From Planococcus citri (taxonomy: Eukaryota > Arthropoda > Insecta > Hemiptera > Pseudococcidae), in the NCBI RefSeq assembly GCF_950023065.1, contig NC_088679.1:64356001-64420000 (forward strand): a stretch of DNA of 64,000 nucleotides, read 5' to 3'. Positions 30,147 through 43,300 of this stretch are shown here, one piece after another. The position numbers and the translations under genes were made by a program. The number at the start of each line of letters is the position of its first letter. Within the stretch, counting starts at the first letter, position 1. Below the pieces are notes generated by a model. That model ran no database searches. It saw only the letters and a program-made list of their open reading frames with translations, and was not told where the DNA came from.

Positions 30147-30430
30147 AAACATTCCATTCGATATATCACTCGACTTTTTGATGATTTTTCGAAATTTTTG
30201 CCCCCTTTTTGGGGCACAGAGGGATATTGGGGGCTGGGACCCAAAAAATAAGTTCATATTCGTACTCAGCGACCTCGAAAACATAACATTCGATATATCA
30301 CTCGACTTATCACGATTTTTAAAAATTTCAACCCCCTTTTTGGGGGCACAGAGGGGCTCTGAAGAGTTGGACACAGAAAATAAGTTCGTATTCTGCGACC
30401 TCGAAAACATACCATTCGATATATTGCACG
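30147..30430. repeat. two tandem ~132-bp units plus partial third
   Basis: ATTCGATATATCACTCGACT begins units at about 30156 and 30288, and ATTCGATATAT recurs at about 30416. Each unit holds a CCCCCTTTTTGGGG-type hairpin, GGCACAGAGGG and TAAGTTC...CGACCTCGAAAACAT. Confidence 0.75.
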
Positions 30431-31261
30431 TTCAGATTAGTTTTTCAAATATGTACATGATTCAGTTGTATGCTACTTGAAAAATCAAGCACACCCCCCC
30501 CCACCATCCCCTGAGGATGGATGAAGACCAATCAATGGTGGTTTAATTAGTAATTGTGTGAGTAGAGTTTGCAAAAAAAAAATAAGCGAAAACGAATCAT
30601 ATTCAGTAATAACTTTGATTAATTCATTGGACTGACTTTTTTTGAAACACCTACTCTACTCTTTCCACCTCTTTTTTTAGACACCCCTCTTGAATGATGG
30701 GTATCGAGAGTAGTAACAAATTGTCGAGAATTTAAAGGGGAACATTTTTAGTCATGGTAGTTTTTCTCGTAAACCTAATATTTTCGGAGTAAATTGCAAA
30801 AAACCGTGAATCGGAACCGGTTTTAGCCCCCTACAAAACTTAGCTCCAGGGGTAGGAGGTCGGACTTTTTCTGATAGTAGTTCAGAGGGTACATCTGAAC
30901 ACATTCCCGAAGAAAAAATTAATATGCCAATTTTTTCATTTTCGCCCCTGCATTTTTACGTTATTTTCCCGCTCTAAAATCTTTGTATTTCTATTCAACT
31001 GGTTTTCAAAAAAAAAAAAAAAAAAAAAAAAGAATTTTGTACGGATTTTCGAAGTTGAAAATTTTAGGCTTCATACGGATTTTTTTTCCAAGTACCTGGC
31101 AACATTGCGGCGTACATTCAACGCGTTATTATCTGCGTTGTTTTGATTAACTCCACACACGTGATTAATTTAACCTCTTGTACTTTTTTAAATAGAGCTT
31201 AATTCGTTATCTCCAAACGTACAAGTTTCGTGCTATTGAGTGATCTTGTGCTTGTGCGTTG
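30431..31261. other. upstream region of the membrane-protein gene
   Basis: Includes a C-run near 30497 and a 24-base poly(A) at 31008-31031. The 200 bp before 31281 should contain the promoter and 5' UTR. A TTTTTTAAATAGAGC word near 31184 is the only AT-box-like element and I do not assign it. Confidence 0.4.
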
Positions 31262-31279
31262 ATGTCTTTGTCCGTGTAA
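31262..31279 (+). promoter_or_regulatory. 5-codon upstream ORF
   Basis: ATG TCT TTG TCC GTG TAA ends one base before the main ATG at 31281. If transcribed, ribosomes would have to leak past it or re-initiate. Seen directly; an effect on translation is inference. Confidence 0.55.
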
Positions 31280-31280
31280 C

Positions 31281-31323
31281 ATGCCGATATTATCGCGATC
31301 CAGTTGGTCCATTGAATTTCCAA
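31281..31323 (+). CDS. exon 1 of the APD1-4-like gene
   Basis: 14 codons plus one base from ATG, followed by donor GTGAGT. The spare A completes an Asn codon with the first two bases of exon 2. Confidence 0.65.
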
Positions 31324-34300
31324 GTGAGTGGAAATTTTTTATAGATACCATAACTCGTAATATTTTTCAAAAGACTACCGCCAATTTTTCAAAAATTTTG
31401 AATTTTGCATTCAAAATAGGTAGATTTTTTAAAATAAAAATTTTTGCTCGGTGTCTCGACGTGCACTCGAGTATTGAGTAGCTCAAGTAGATAGTTTCAT
31501 AAGTAGCCCCTCTGTACATGTTGAGTTCTTATGGTTCACATTAATTTATCTTTCACCGAATGACATTACAAACTTTCGGTTGAACTTTATTCCTCGAGAA
31601 AAAGAAAACTACCTACCCACGCGTTTTTTATTGAATAAAATTTTATTTAAAATTGAGAAGAATATGTACTTTAATGGTTATAGTCAGCTTTTCAACGCGT
31701 GTTCGAATTAAACAAATTTTGGATACAAGTTGACTGTACGAGCATAACAACATTTCACGTATTTCTGGGCTAATGGTTTTTTCTATTTTTATACCGAAAA
31801 CTTCTTTGTTACTACGTAGAAAAAAATAGTTCCCGATGTTTTGTTGTCGGAAACGTAGCGACGTTGATATCCAAGCAGCAATTTTACACCAACGAATAAA
31901 TTCATTTCTACATATTATATTATTTGCGAAATTGTATCTATCAACTGTTTTTGCGAATTATGGTATCTACCTATTAACATTACGATTCGCAATATCTGCC
32001 ACGATAATAAAAGTTTTATCATGAAAATTTACGAGATAATTTTTTCTTTAGCAAAACACTCGAGAACTAAAAACGAGCACAGCACAGTATTATTCTATTT
32101 ACCAATTGAATTGTAAAATACTAATTACTCGAGTATATAATTTTGAGCAAAAAAAAATAATACCTAATATCTATTTGCTATCTACATTTTAGAATTGTTT
32201 TTATCTTTCAATTTCAGATACACACTACGAAAACATACTGAAAAAGAGAAAAAGCAATGCCTCAAATTCCTCCCTCAAAGGTACAAAAAGGGTGATTAAG
32301 CTTTTCATTTTATGCGCTTTGTTGCCCGGATTTTTTCTCACCGTTCCGTTATATTTAAGATTTAAAGTATACATTCAGCAATTTTATCCGGTTGGAGTAT
32401 CCGATATGAGAATCGTCGATAATAAAATTTCAACCACGTGGTGTCAGGTAGGCTACTCAATTTTTTTATTCAAAACATATTGTAAAGGATCAAAAAAATT
32501 ACCTACACAAATCACAATATAATTACGTGTATTTTAATGAGATTATGATTGTTTCAGAGCCAATTAATTCAAGCTAATACGACATTCAACGCATATGTTG
32601 TTTCAAAAGAACCTGAAATAAGCGACGAAATTGAAAAAATTAACATGAGGAGGTACCTGGTTTTAAAAGATGGATCGAAAGAATATTGGGGATTTTATTT
32701 GCTGAAAGGATCAACTTTTGAGGTCTCGTCTTGCGTCAGGTTAGTTAATTTTTTGTTTTTCATGAACGCGAACTATAGCCTATAATAGGTATCAAAATGA
32801 TGAGAGTAGTAAATATAAGATGAATTGACCGGCGGGTGACTTGGATGATACCAACTTTTATGGAGCATGTTTGTGTTTTTATTTGATAAAAAAATTCTTG
32901 GTCGCGAGAAATTATCTTATGTAAGGTAATTACCAAATATTTTAATGACGTAATTTTCACGATTGGTCAAGTAAAAATAAGAAAAGTCTGATAAGTTGAA
33001 ATTTTTAATAATTAAATGATGATAAAAGCTTGTTTGTATACAATACACACCATAAATTATTGTTCAAATGGACAATTTCATCTTTCAATGTGGTTATTTT
33101 ACACGTTTAAAATTTTCAAATACTTATTGCGCAGTTGAAAAAGAAATTGGACTGTTTCGTTAGATTTTTGCGAATTACCTACGCGGATGTATTTTTTTTG
33201 GCCGGATGCTTCGAAATTTGTTATATAAGTAGGTATACTACATAGGTGGCTGGTACACTTGTAGAATAAAATTACGCGTTGAAAAAAATAGTAAAATTGT
33301 AATTTTATTTTCAATTGACTCGCTCGTACTCTTTTTTTTTATTTTACGTTTGTTGATATACCTCTATAAACATACGAGTACCTATTTAATATACCGTACC
33401 TATACACTCTTTTGACCTTGAATAGAATGTATCTGCATGATTTTGAATTCTGGTCAGCACGTACTCGTATGTACCTAACCACCGAAAGAAAATACGCATA
33501 TAAAATAAAACGGAGTGATTAAAGACGAAAATTATTAAATGACTTTAAAACCAGTTTTTTTTAAAAAGAGGAATTACCTAATTATTTAAGGTTTTCCGAA
33601 TTATTCTTTTCGCAGTTTTCATTACCTATTTGTAATTTTTCGCTTGCTAAAATTAGTAGTGTAGAAAATGTAGGCAATAAAAAAAAGATTTTCGCCAAGC
33701 AAAACAATTTTTTACAAAAGCTTATCTGCAAAGATCTACATACATACATAATAACACCGTATTCTGCGCTTAGTTGAGTTTGTGTTCATTTAATTTTAAC
33801 AAGTGTTTGATTATAAAAAAGACTATTGGTATAGGATGGAAGTAGAGACAAAAGAAGGAGGAGGTGGAGATTTACGATACTGCATTTCTTCAAAGATGAA
33901 AATTACTAGATTTTTTTGGCTGATTTTAAAAGGCTCAATCTTGCAATAACTCGTAGGTACTTGAAAGTAGATGGGCTATTTAAAGAAGATCAAAATTGTT
34001 CAAAATTCGAGGTGAATTTTATTCAGTTCAAGTGCAAATGTTCCACTTTTGAATTCAAAAAATTGAGTTTTGTGATGTATCTTATTATCGAAATCGAAGG
34101 AACACCAAGTAGGTCATTAACAGTTGAGGGCTTGAGACTAGCTGAATGCTGTTGAGATATCTAAAGAAATGGCAAGGCTTATTTCAGTCTTATTTAGGCT
34201 TGTTAATATAGTTTATGAAACAATTCTGGAAATATTTTCCAAAAATGCCCAACTTTTTTTTGAAATCATTGCATCTTTTGCACAAAAAATTGTTCAATTT

Positions 34301-37300
34301 CGAACTACTGTTCAATTGGAAATTCAAGCTGAAATTTTCAAAATTTTCATTCATTTTTTCAAAATTTTTCAACTCGCGAATGAGAATTGCCAAACTGTCA
34401 ACTTTTTTCATTTTCCATACGCTTAGTTGGGACCAGGGGGGGGGTCTCCCCCACTTTTTCCCTGAAGGATCTAATGACCCCCTCCCCCCACGATCATCCA
34501 GGACAACTTTTTTCTTGGAGAGGGAGTCCTAAGGAACATTTCTAAAACTTGTCCTCTAAAAAAAGTGGGCCTACTTACAAAATGGCAGTCATTTTGATTG
34601 ACAGGTTAGCCGAAATCGCAGATTTTGCGTTCCAACATGGGACTTGTGCGATATTTTTTCAACCGGACAAAGGTAGATCGAAAGATCAGGCAAAAATTCA
34701 TCACCTGTCAAAATTTCAAGTGCTAAAGTGCCTTTTTTGATTTTTAGTGAATTTTTGAAAATTAAATTTTGGCCAAAAATGAAGTAAAAAAATCAAAATT
34801 TTACCAAATTGACCGAGAAAGCTGAAATTTGGGATATAAGCTATTTTCGACCTGCCAAATCGATTGGAAACTGTTTCAACCCGTTTTGAACAGTTCTGGA
34901 GCCTCCAGCAGATTTTTGAAACTCGAAATTCCCACAAAATTTTATCAAATGGAGGCGAAAAACCAAAATTCATTCCGCAAACTATTTTCAATACGCTACG
35001 AAGTCAACTGCAGGTGTATTTCAAGTAGTTTTGAAGCCTCCAAAGACTTTATGAAAATTACTGAAGTCTCTAGTAGATTTTTGAAACTTGAAATTTCTCA
35101 AAAGTTCACCAAGCGAAAATGGAAAGCCAAAATTCACTCTGCACTCCAATTTTAACATCCTCTGAAGACGACTTCAGGTGGGCTCAAATCATTTTGGAGC
35201 CTCCAGTGACTTTTTGAGAATTACTGGAGTCTCCTTCAGATTTTTGAAACTTGAAATTCTCACAACAATCCATCAAATGGAGTTAGCAATCTGAAATTCA
35301 CTTCGCAAAATAATATCAATACGATATGAAGTCGACTGCATGATGGTTTCAAATGATTTTGAAACTTCTAGCTACTTTTGGAAATTTCAATTTTCGAAAA
35401 AACGCCCTACAGCCTTTCAAAAATTCGCTGGAGGCTCCAAAACGACTTGAAATCCACCTGAGGTCGATTTCATTTCAGCTTTTCAACTCCATTCGATGAA
35501 ATTTTGGTAAATTTCAAGCTTCAAAAATCTACTGGAGGCTCCAATAATTTTCAAAAGTCACTGGAAGCTACAAAACAACTTGAAATCCACCAGCAATCGA
35601 CTTCTTAGCGTATTGAAATTAGTTTGAAGAATGAATTTCAGCTTTCCAACTCGATTTGATGAAATTTTGGTAAATTTCAAACTTCAAAAATCTACTGGAG
35701 GCTCCAGTAATTTTCAAATAGCCGCTGGAGGCTCCAATACGACTTAAAATCCACCAGCAGTCGACTTCGTAGCGTATTGAAATTAGTCTGGAGAATGAAT
35801 TTCGTCTCTCCATCTTCATTTGATGAAATTTTAGGAGATTTCAAGTTTCAAAAATCTACTAGAGGCTCCAGTAATTTTCAAAAATCGCTGGTGACTCCAA
35901 AACGACTTGAAATTTGTTTGCAGATTAAATTTCGGCTTCCTAACTCCATTTCATAAAATGTTGAGAAAATTTCAGATTTCAAAAATGTGGATGGAGACTC
36001 CAGTATTTTTCAAAAAGTCGCTGGAGGCTCCAAAATGACTTAAACCCACCGCAGTCGTCTTCAAAGGGTGTCAAACTTGGAGTGCGGAGTATATTTAGGC
36101 TTTCCAGCTCCGTTTGATGAAGTTTTGGAAAAATTTCAAGTTTCAAAAATCTACTTGAGGCTCCAGTAATTTACAAAAAGTCGCTGGAGGCTCCAAAACG
36201 ATCTGAAAGCCACCTGTTGTTGACTTCGTAGCGTATTGAAATTCGTTTGAAGAATACATTTCGGCTTTCCAACTCCATTTGATGAAATTTTGTGGGAATT
36301 TCGAGTTTCAAAAATCTGCTGGAGGCTCCAGAACTGCTCAAAACGGGTTGAAACAGTTTGCAATCGATTTGGCATTTCGAAAATAGGGTATATCCAAAAT
36401 TTCAGCTTTCTTGGTCAATTTGGTAAAATTTTGATTTTTTACCTCATTTTTAGCCTACATTTGATTTCTAAAAATTCACCAAAAATCGAAAAAGGCACTT
36501 TAGCACTTGAAATTTTGACAGGTGACAAATTTTTGTCAGATCTTTCGATCTACATTCGTATGGTTTAAAAAATTTCGTGCAAGTCTCACGTTGGAAAGCA
36601 AAATCTGATTTCGGCTGGCCTGTCAATCAAAATGGCCGCCATTTTATAATCAGGGCCACTTTTTTTTGGAGTTCCTTAGGACTCCCCCTTCAAGAAAAAA
36701 GTTGTCCCGGAGGATCGACAGGAGAGAGGTCGTCAATAGATCCTTATGTGGGCTCCTCGACTAAGAATATGGATTTACTTTGGCTTACACTGTACAATGC
36801 ATAATGTATTGTTGGTGGTTAGGATATTTCTAAATCAGAAGTCAAATTGTTATGTAAAGTTCGATTGAATGATTGCAAATTAATACATGATAGGTAGATG
36901 CTAAATAAAAATGTATGGTAACCTTTGTGCTCTTTCTTTATCGAGCAGTCTTTTGACGAATGTTACAATCATCGAAATGTTTGCAATCACGTGCTATTTC
37001 CATATTTTGATGGGTCTATCTCCGCGTGTTTGTTTTTTTAAAAATATGTAGATAGGTACCTAAAAATAAAACCACCATTTATATTTTTGTACATTTCCGC
37101 CCTAGGTGTTTCATATCAGCTTATTTTGTAGACAAGTTGGCCATCGATGAAGTTTAACTACATGAAATCGATACTCGATTAAATGTATACTTACGTATAC
37201 TTAGTACCTATTTTATTATTTTTGTGAGGTGTCGAGTCAATGAGGACAAACCATCTTCAAGAACAAAACTATCATTTGGGTTTTTGTTTCCTCTACGAGT

Positions 37301-40300
37301 GGACGTCCTATGATTTGTAAATTGTAATTTACATTACTTAGAAGGCACGAAGCAGATGCATTACAAGTGAAAATACACTTCTCACAGTAGCACCTACATC
37401 ACATAAATAGGTATTCGATCCTCGGTATAGTTAGTCACCAAGTACCTACTCTGAGAGGTAACAACATAGCTTCCATAATTGTATTATCTGAACTTCTCAT
37501 CGTATACCCACATAAATCATGTACCTACCTATACCTATATTAACATAGGTACGATTTACGTAATTTACTATTACATTCTCTCTCTTTCTCTCTTTATCTC
37601 GACGACGATGACGAATAATTAGCAAATTAATCCGCCTCATACGTAAGATTTTATCGACGAGATTAAACACTTTGAAACACAGTACCTACTTATACTATAG
37701 ATATACACGCGATGTATTGTTACAGATGGCCTGGAGCAAGTCTTATCATCATCGAAGGTCACAAGAATCTTAAAGAATGCGCGTACGTTGGTGATAATTC
37801 ATCGGAAGAAACCGATTTCTCTATATCGTCGGAAGAAGATAAAAACGTCACCGTTATAAACCACATGACCAAGGTGGCTTCGGGTATGATACTAAACAAT
37901 TGGAAAATCATCGCGGCCAACAGGAAAAATACAACCAGTCCGACTTCCGCGGACACCAAATCCCCACCAAAAACCAATTTCAAACGGCAAAATGTACATT
38001 TGAAATACGCCGAAGAATTATATTTGAACGAGAATCGCAAAAAGTTAGACTTACAGAAACTAAATCCACCAACAGTAAAAAACACCACCTCGAAGACTCC
38101 TTCGTATTCGGACGAGCTTTTGAACGATATCGTTAAAAGGCTGGAATTATTAGGCACTCCCGGGAAACAAGTAGTGCGAAATTTACAGGAAAATATCGAT
38201 AAAGAGTTAGCTGCCAAAGATGTGGCCGACGAAGATGACAACAATAAATCAAACAGCACCGAAATCAAACAACAAATTTCTGAGAAGAAAAAAAACGAGA
38301 TTTTAGCTCAGATTTTGGAGCAGGTCGATAAATTGGTGAAAGATTCGATCGATAAAGGAAGTCGCCCGAATAACACCGAGAAGAAGAATTCGTCGACGAG
38401 TGCTTTTGAAGAACGAGAATTCAGGAAAATTCACAAAGAAATCATGATAAACAGAATTAAGCAGTTGAATTTAGAGAAAAACAACGATACCGACACCGCT
38501 GCCGAGGTAAGAGGCATCATGCACACATTTGTTTTAGTTATTTAAAGTACAAAGTTCTTGTTTATAGCTAAATAAACCGCTTCGCCAAGCTGCGGAAATA
38601 ATAGCTTTGATAACATCTTCGCTTCATTTATAATAATGTACAATTTGGTATGAAAATTTCGCGAAATTTCACGATAGGTTTGATGCTAAAAATTCATCGT
38701 TAAGTATAATTTAACGCGTATTGAGAAAATTCATGCCAAAAAAAAAAAAAAAAAATACAAACGAAAACCAGTTTTAATGAGCATTACTGAAAATCGTCGT
38801 CATCATTATAGCTCAATTAAGTAATACCACACATAAGTATAGCAATATAGGTAGTATTGTACTGAGACTGACGTAGGGAAATTTTTCTTATCTTTGTGAC
38901 GTATTCGTAACCTAGGTACATATGTTTAACCGTCAATCAGTATAATTAAGTATAATGTAGGTATAGATAAATCATTAATAACATCTCAAGTGTATAATTC
39001 AAGCTCTTACGACTACGTATGCTCGATGTACAGGTACCTATTATTTCGACAGCATCTAAGTCTTCTTTCATTATTAGGTAAATTACTTTTCTGAGAAAAT
39101 TCCGCTTCGATCGAGTTTCTGATTATTAGATTATTATTGTAAAACCCATCACTCGATTGACCAGTCCGCCTGGTGCCTCTGTCTACGTATTCCTACACTC
39201 TTTTACGAGTATGAAATCCCAATAATAACGTCGATCGATGCGATATTTTCATTTGTTTAGGTTTTAGACGATGAAGACAAAGCAGATATCCACGGATCGG
39301 TGAAAAATTCGAAAAATGGAGACAGAAGCAAAAGCGAATTTTGGTCGTCGTTTTCAAGCAGCGAAGAAAGACTGCTGGAATGTAAAGGATTGCTGGCTAG
39401 TTTACCTTTAATTCCTTATCACACTTGTGAACAAAAATATGGCGATGCTCATCTGGACGAAGAATCGAAAGTTAACGCAGTTTCGTATACGTAAGTAAAT
39501 ACTTAGGTACACCTACGTTCCTACGTCTACATAACTGTAAACTCTAGAAAATTCGATTTTTGTGTACCTATGCTAAAAATCTTTACTCAAATGTAAAATT
39601 TCGGGCCGTCGAGCAGGAGGAGAGGGGAAGGTAGGATTGTGACGATGAGTTTCAAAAATTAATACTACCACGTAAACAGAAAAAAATAAAAGAAAAAAAA
39701 TGCAGGGATTGCACTCAAAATTTTATCAAAAAAGTAACTTTAGTAACCAAAAAAACTACCTGGAACAAAAAAAAAAAAACAGAAAGTAACCCAAAAAAAT
39801 TTTAATGTAAAAAAAAAGAGGTGACCAAAAAACTTTAATCCGAACAGAACATTGCTTTTTATTAGATTAACAAAACACAACAAAAATCTAGGTAAATATC
39901 ATTTTTTTCAAAACAAAAAAACAAAAAAACAAACTAACAAACAAAAAAAAAACAGAAAAAAGTCATGAAAATTATTTTAAAAAAACTTATAGCGAAATTT
40001 CAAAACAGAGAGGAAGGAGTCCACCGAAATAGAGAGAAACAAAATTTATTCGTTTATACAAAATTACTAAAAAAAAATTGAACATAAAAATACCAATTGT
40101 AAAATTGCAGAAATTTCGACATGAGGGAGCATTTGATGAAAAAAATTGTTCAATTATTGAGAAAGAATAAACAATAATTGTAAAAAATTCCATAAGTAAG
40201 AAGAATTATTTTAGAACGGAAAACATTAAAATCAAAGGTAAAGAAGGGAGAGGCAGATTGTAATCCAAATTTGCAAAAATAGTGATTTGTGAAAATCATT

Positions 40301-43300
40301 TTGAAAATTCGAAGACAAAAAAATGCACCACACGTTTCAAAAAGAAAAATAATCCTCAAATGTACGAGAAAAATACAAGCCATGAGCTAATCACTGATTA
40401 CAAGAGAGTTTTTGCGGTTTTTAAATCGATTTTTAAAAAATTTCTTCGGCATAAAATGAAACTTCTCTTGTATTTATTTTGTATGGTTAAGATAATGCGA
40501 TTCGTATAGAAACTTTATTTATCAATTATTTTCTTTACAAACTACTGTTTCCCGATCTTATGAATAACTGTTTTCATGAATAAAAAGTTGAAAAATTTTA
40601 AAATTGCTGAAAAAAAAACAACTTTTTGAAATCATGAAACAAAAAAAAAACATCACTACCAACCCATATTGTGGCACTTACAGAAATGTGCTCCTGAGGA
40701 ATTGCCCAATAAAAAGAACGAATCTTCCCGGCCCTTGTTCAAACTGTTTAAAACTGTCTTCCAATCACCGATCCGCTAATGGCTTCTTAAATTGATTTTT
40801 TTTTTTGCACATTGCTTAGCATTTCAAATATCTAGTAACTGATTGGATTATAGCTGAAATACTAATCACTGATTGGATAAATACGTATTGACGACGACGA
40901 CGAAAAAAGTGATCACATAGGAGTTTTTTTGCGCTGTGCGCAAAAACTCTAACATTACGTAGATGAAAAATGAAATTGAGAGAAAATAACCAGAACAGGA
41001 AGCAAAGGAAAGATTCAGATTAGGAGAGAAAAAAATTAGTCGAAAAATAATGCTGAAAAATCTCCCTAGCTGTGATCTTCTTTTAAAATCAGAATCATAT
41101 TAAGTCATAAATTTATATAAATTAAAAACTGCTGGCCTACCGCAAATAGCCCATTTTTTACAAAAAATTTGGCTTAAAACTTCTCCGAAAAAATTAGAGT
41201 AAAAAGCACTTGGCTAAAAAAGAAAAAAACGTCATAAACAATTTTTTAAAAACTCCTAAAAATTCACGATGAAATCGCATTCTGCACAAAAAAAAAACAT
41301 GAAAAATTCGAGGAAAATCGTCAAAAAATTGAAAACTAGAATCTATGAGAATTCAAAAGAATAAAACGCGAAAAAACCAAGAAAGCCCCACAAAATAAGT
41401 TCAAAACAAACTCAAAAACAAAAAAAAAGTGAAAAAAGGTTTCGCAAAAATTTAAGCAGAAAAAAATACTAAAATTTGCGGCAAAATTGAGAGAACATTT
41501 TATAGAAATCACGAAAATTCAAGAAAAAAGGTTTCGCCGAAATTAAGAACAAAAATTTAGACAAAAAAACGAATCAATAAAATTCGATACAAAATCTTGG
41601 AAATGATGAAAATGGAAAATTCTCGAAAATTCAGATTAGGAAAAATCACTGAGAATTCAGAACAGACAACTCACGAGAATTAAAAGTACGGATTCGTGAA
41701 AATTCATAGTTAAAAATCTGCCAAAACGTGAGATACTTCGCCACAGTTTGAGGAGCAACAAAATGGAAAATCATCGAAAATCAAAAAAAGAGAACTCGTG
41801 AAAATTCAAGACTGATACCCGTCAAAATTGGGAAAAATCTACAAAAATTCAAACTAATAATCATCAAATGGGGGGGGGGGGAAGCTTACAAAATTCAAAA
41901 AATCATCAGACAAATCCCGACTAAAATTTGAATCAATATGAAAAAATCACGAGAACTCGAGGTGATATAATTCAGAAAAAATTCAGGCGAAAAAAAATAT
42001 CAAAATTCAGCACAAAATGATGGAAAAATCATTTTTGAAAAAAAATCACCAAAATTCAAGATTTAGGTAAAAAATCAATCAAAACAGGAGAAAATCAACC
42101 AAAAACTATCGAGAAATTCAAAAATAATATCCAAGTAGCCCAATTAAAATTAGGAAAAACCTAAGAAAATTTCAAAAGAAAAATCATCGAATCTGGGAAA
42201 ATAAAATTCGTAACGCTGAAAAAGCAGTGAGGCTATTTAAGTAAGATTAATTTTTGTTTTCAAAAATTCTGGTTACCTATAGTTTTGAAAAAAAAAGAAG
42301 AAATTTATGAATGAACTGGGAAAAAGTAAAAGTTACTGTGAGTAACTTTAGTAGGTGACTTGTTTTTTTTTTCAAAAAATTTTATTAGACCCCGGTCACA
42401 TTAGGCACAGGCGCCGAGGGTTTCTGATTATTAAAATAAAAAGTCTCGAATTCAGAAACAAAATTCCCAAATGCTCACAAGTACCTCTACATGTTCAATT
42501 TTAATTTTAAAAAAATAATATATCGGTTGCTGAAATATGTAGTAATCGATTCATTTTCGCTGGTTCCTCGTTTATCATTTTCAAAATTTTACTGACCAAA
42601 GATCGATTCAAAAACTCATGCAAATTAAGACGTATAAGAAAGATAGGATACAGGTACAGGGTGCCCAGAAATATCGAGTACCCCTAAAAAAGTTTTCTAC
42701 TGAAATACTTTGGTTGGTCATAGTGAATGATAATAATGATAGCACATGATTGGTTGTTGGACTGGAGAGATAACATTCCACCAATCATATGCATCTATTT
42801 CCTGTTGCCAACCTATATTTTCAATGAAAAACTTTCTTTGGGGTACTCGATATTTCTGGGCACCCTGTACATAACCATACCTACTTAATTATTTGCAATA
42901 GGAATTTTTTCGACATCTGACGTAGGTAAAGGTACTGATGGGTACATAAGTCGGTTGGTAAAAAGTTTGAAAAAAATATGTACCTACAATAAAAATATCA
43001 TCTGAAACATTGTATTCTAATTATACGAGTACTTAGTTGAGATAAAATAATATCAGCGATAACACTACTGCAATTTCCATTACGTATTGTACCTCTACCT
43101 ATTATCTTCATTATACGGCTGATATTGAAAATTATTTCAAACTACGCGTACCGAAATCATACCTATTTGTATAGTTAACCGCAGGGTGTGCCGTGAAATT
43201 CTTAATTCATTTTGAAGGACGAAGGTGACAACCCTTGAAAAAATTGTTTTATATGCAATGTAAGTACCTATTCTTCCGCTTCCAGCAGAATGGAATTCCT

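Noticed and set aside
31008..31031. 24-base poly(A) as the tail of a retroposed gene
   Set aside because: No coding remnant to its left and no target duplication. A simple repeat is enough.
32292..32522. Separate 76-aa small membrane protein
   Set aside because: It starts at GTG, and the frame is exon 2 running into intron 2. Exon phases join it to a larger gene.
37759..38268. 169-codon minus-strand frame opposite exon 4
   Set aside because: Shadow of the well-supported exon 4.
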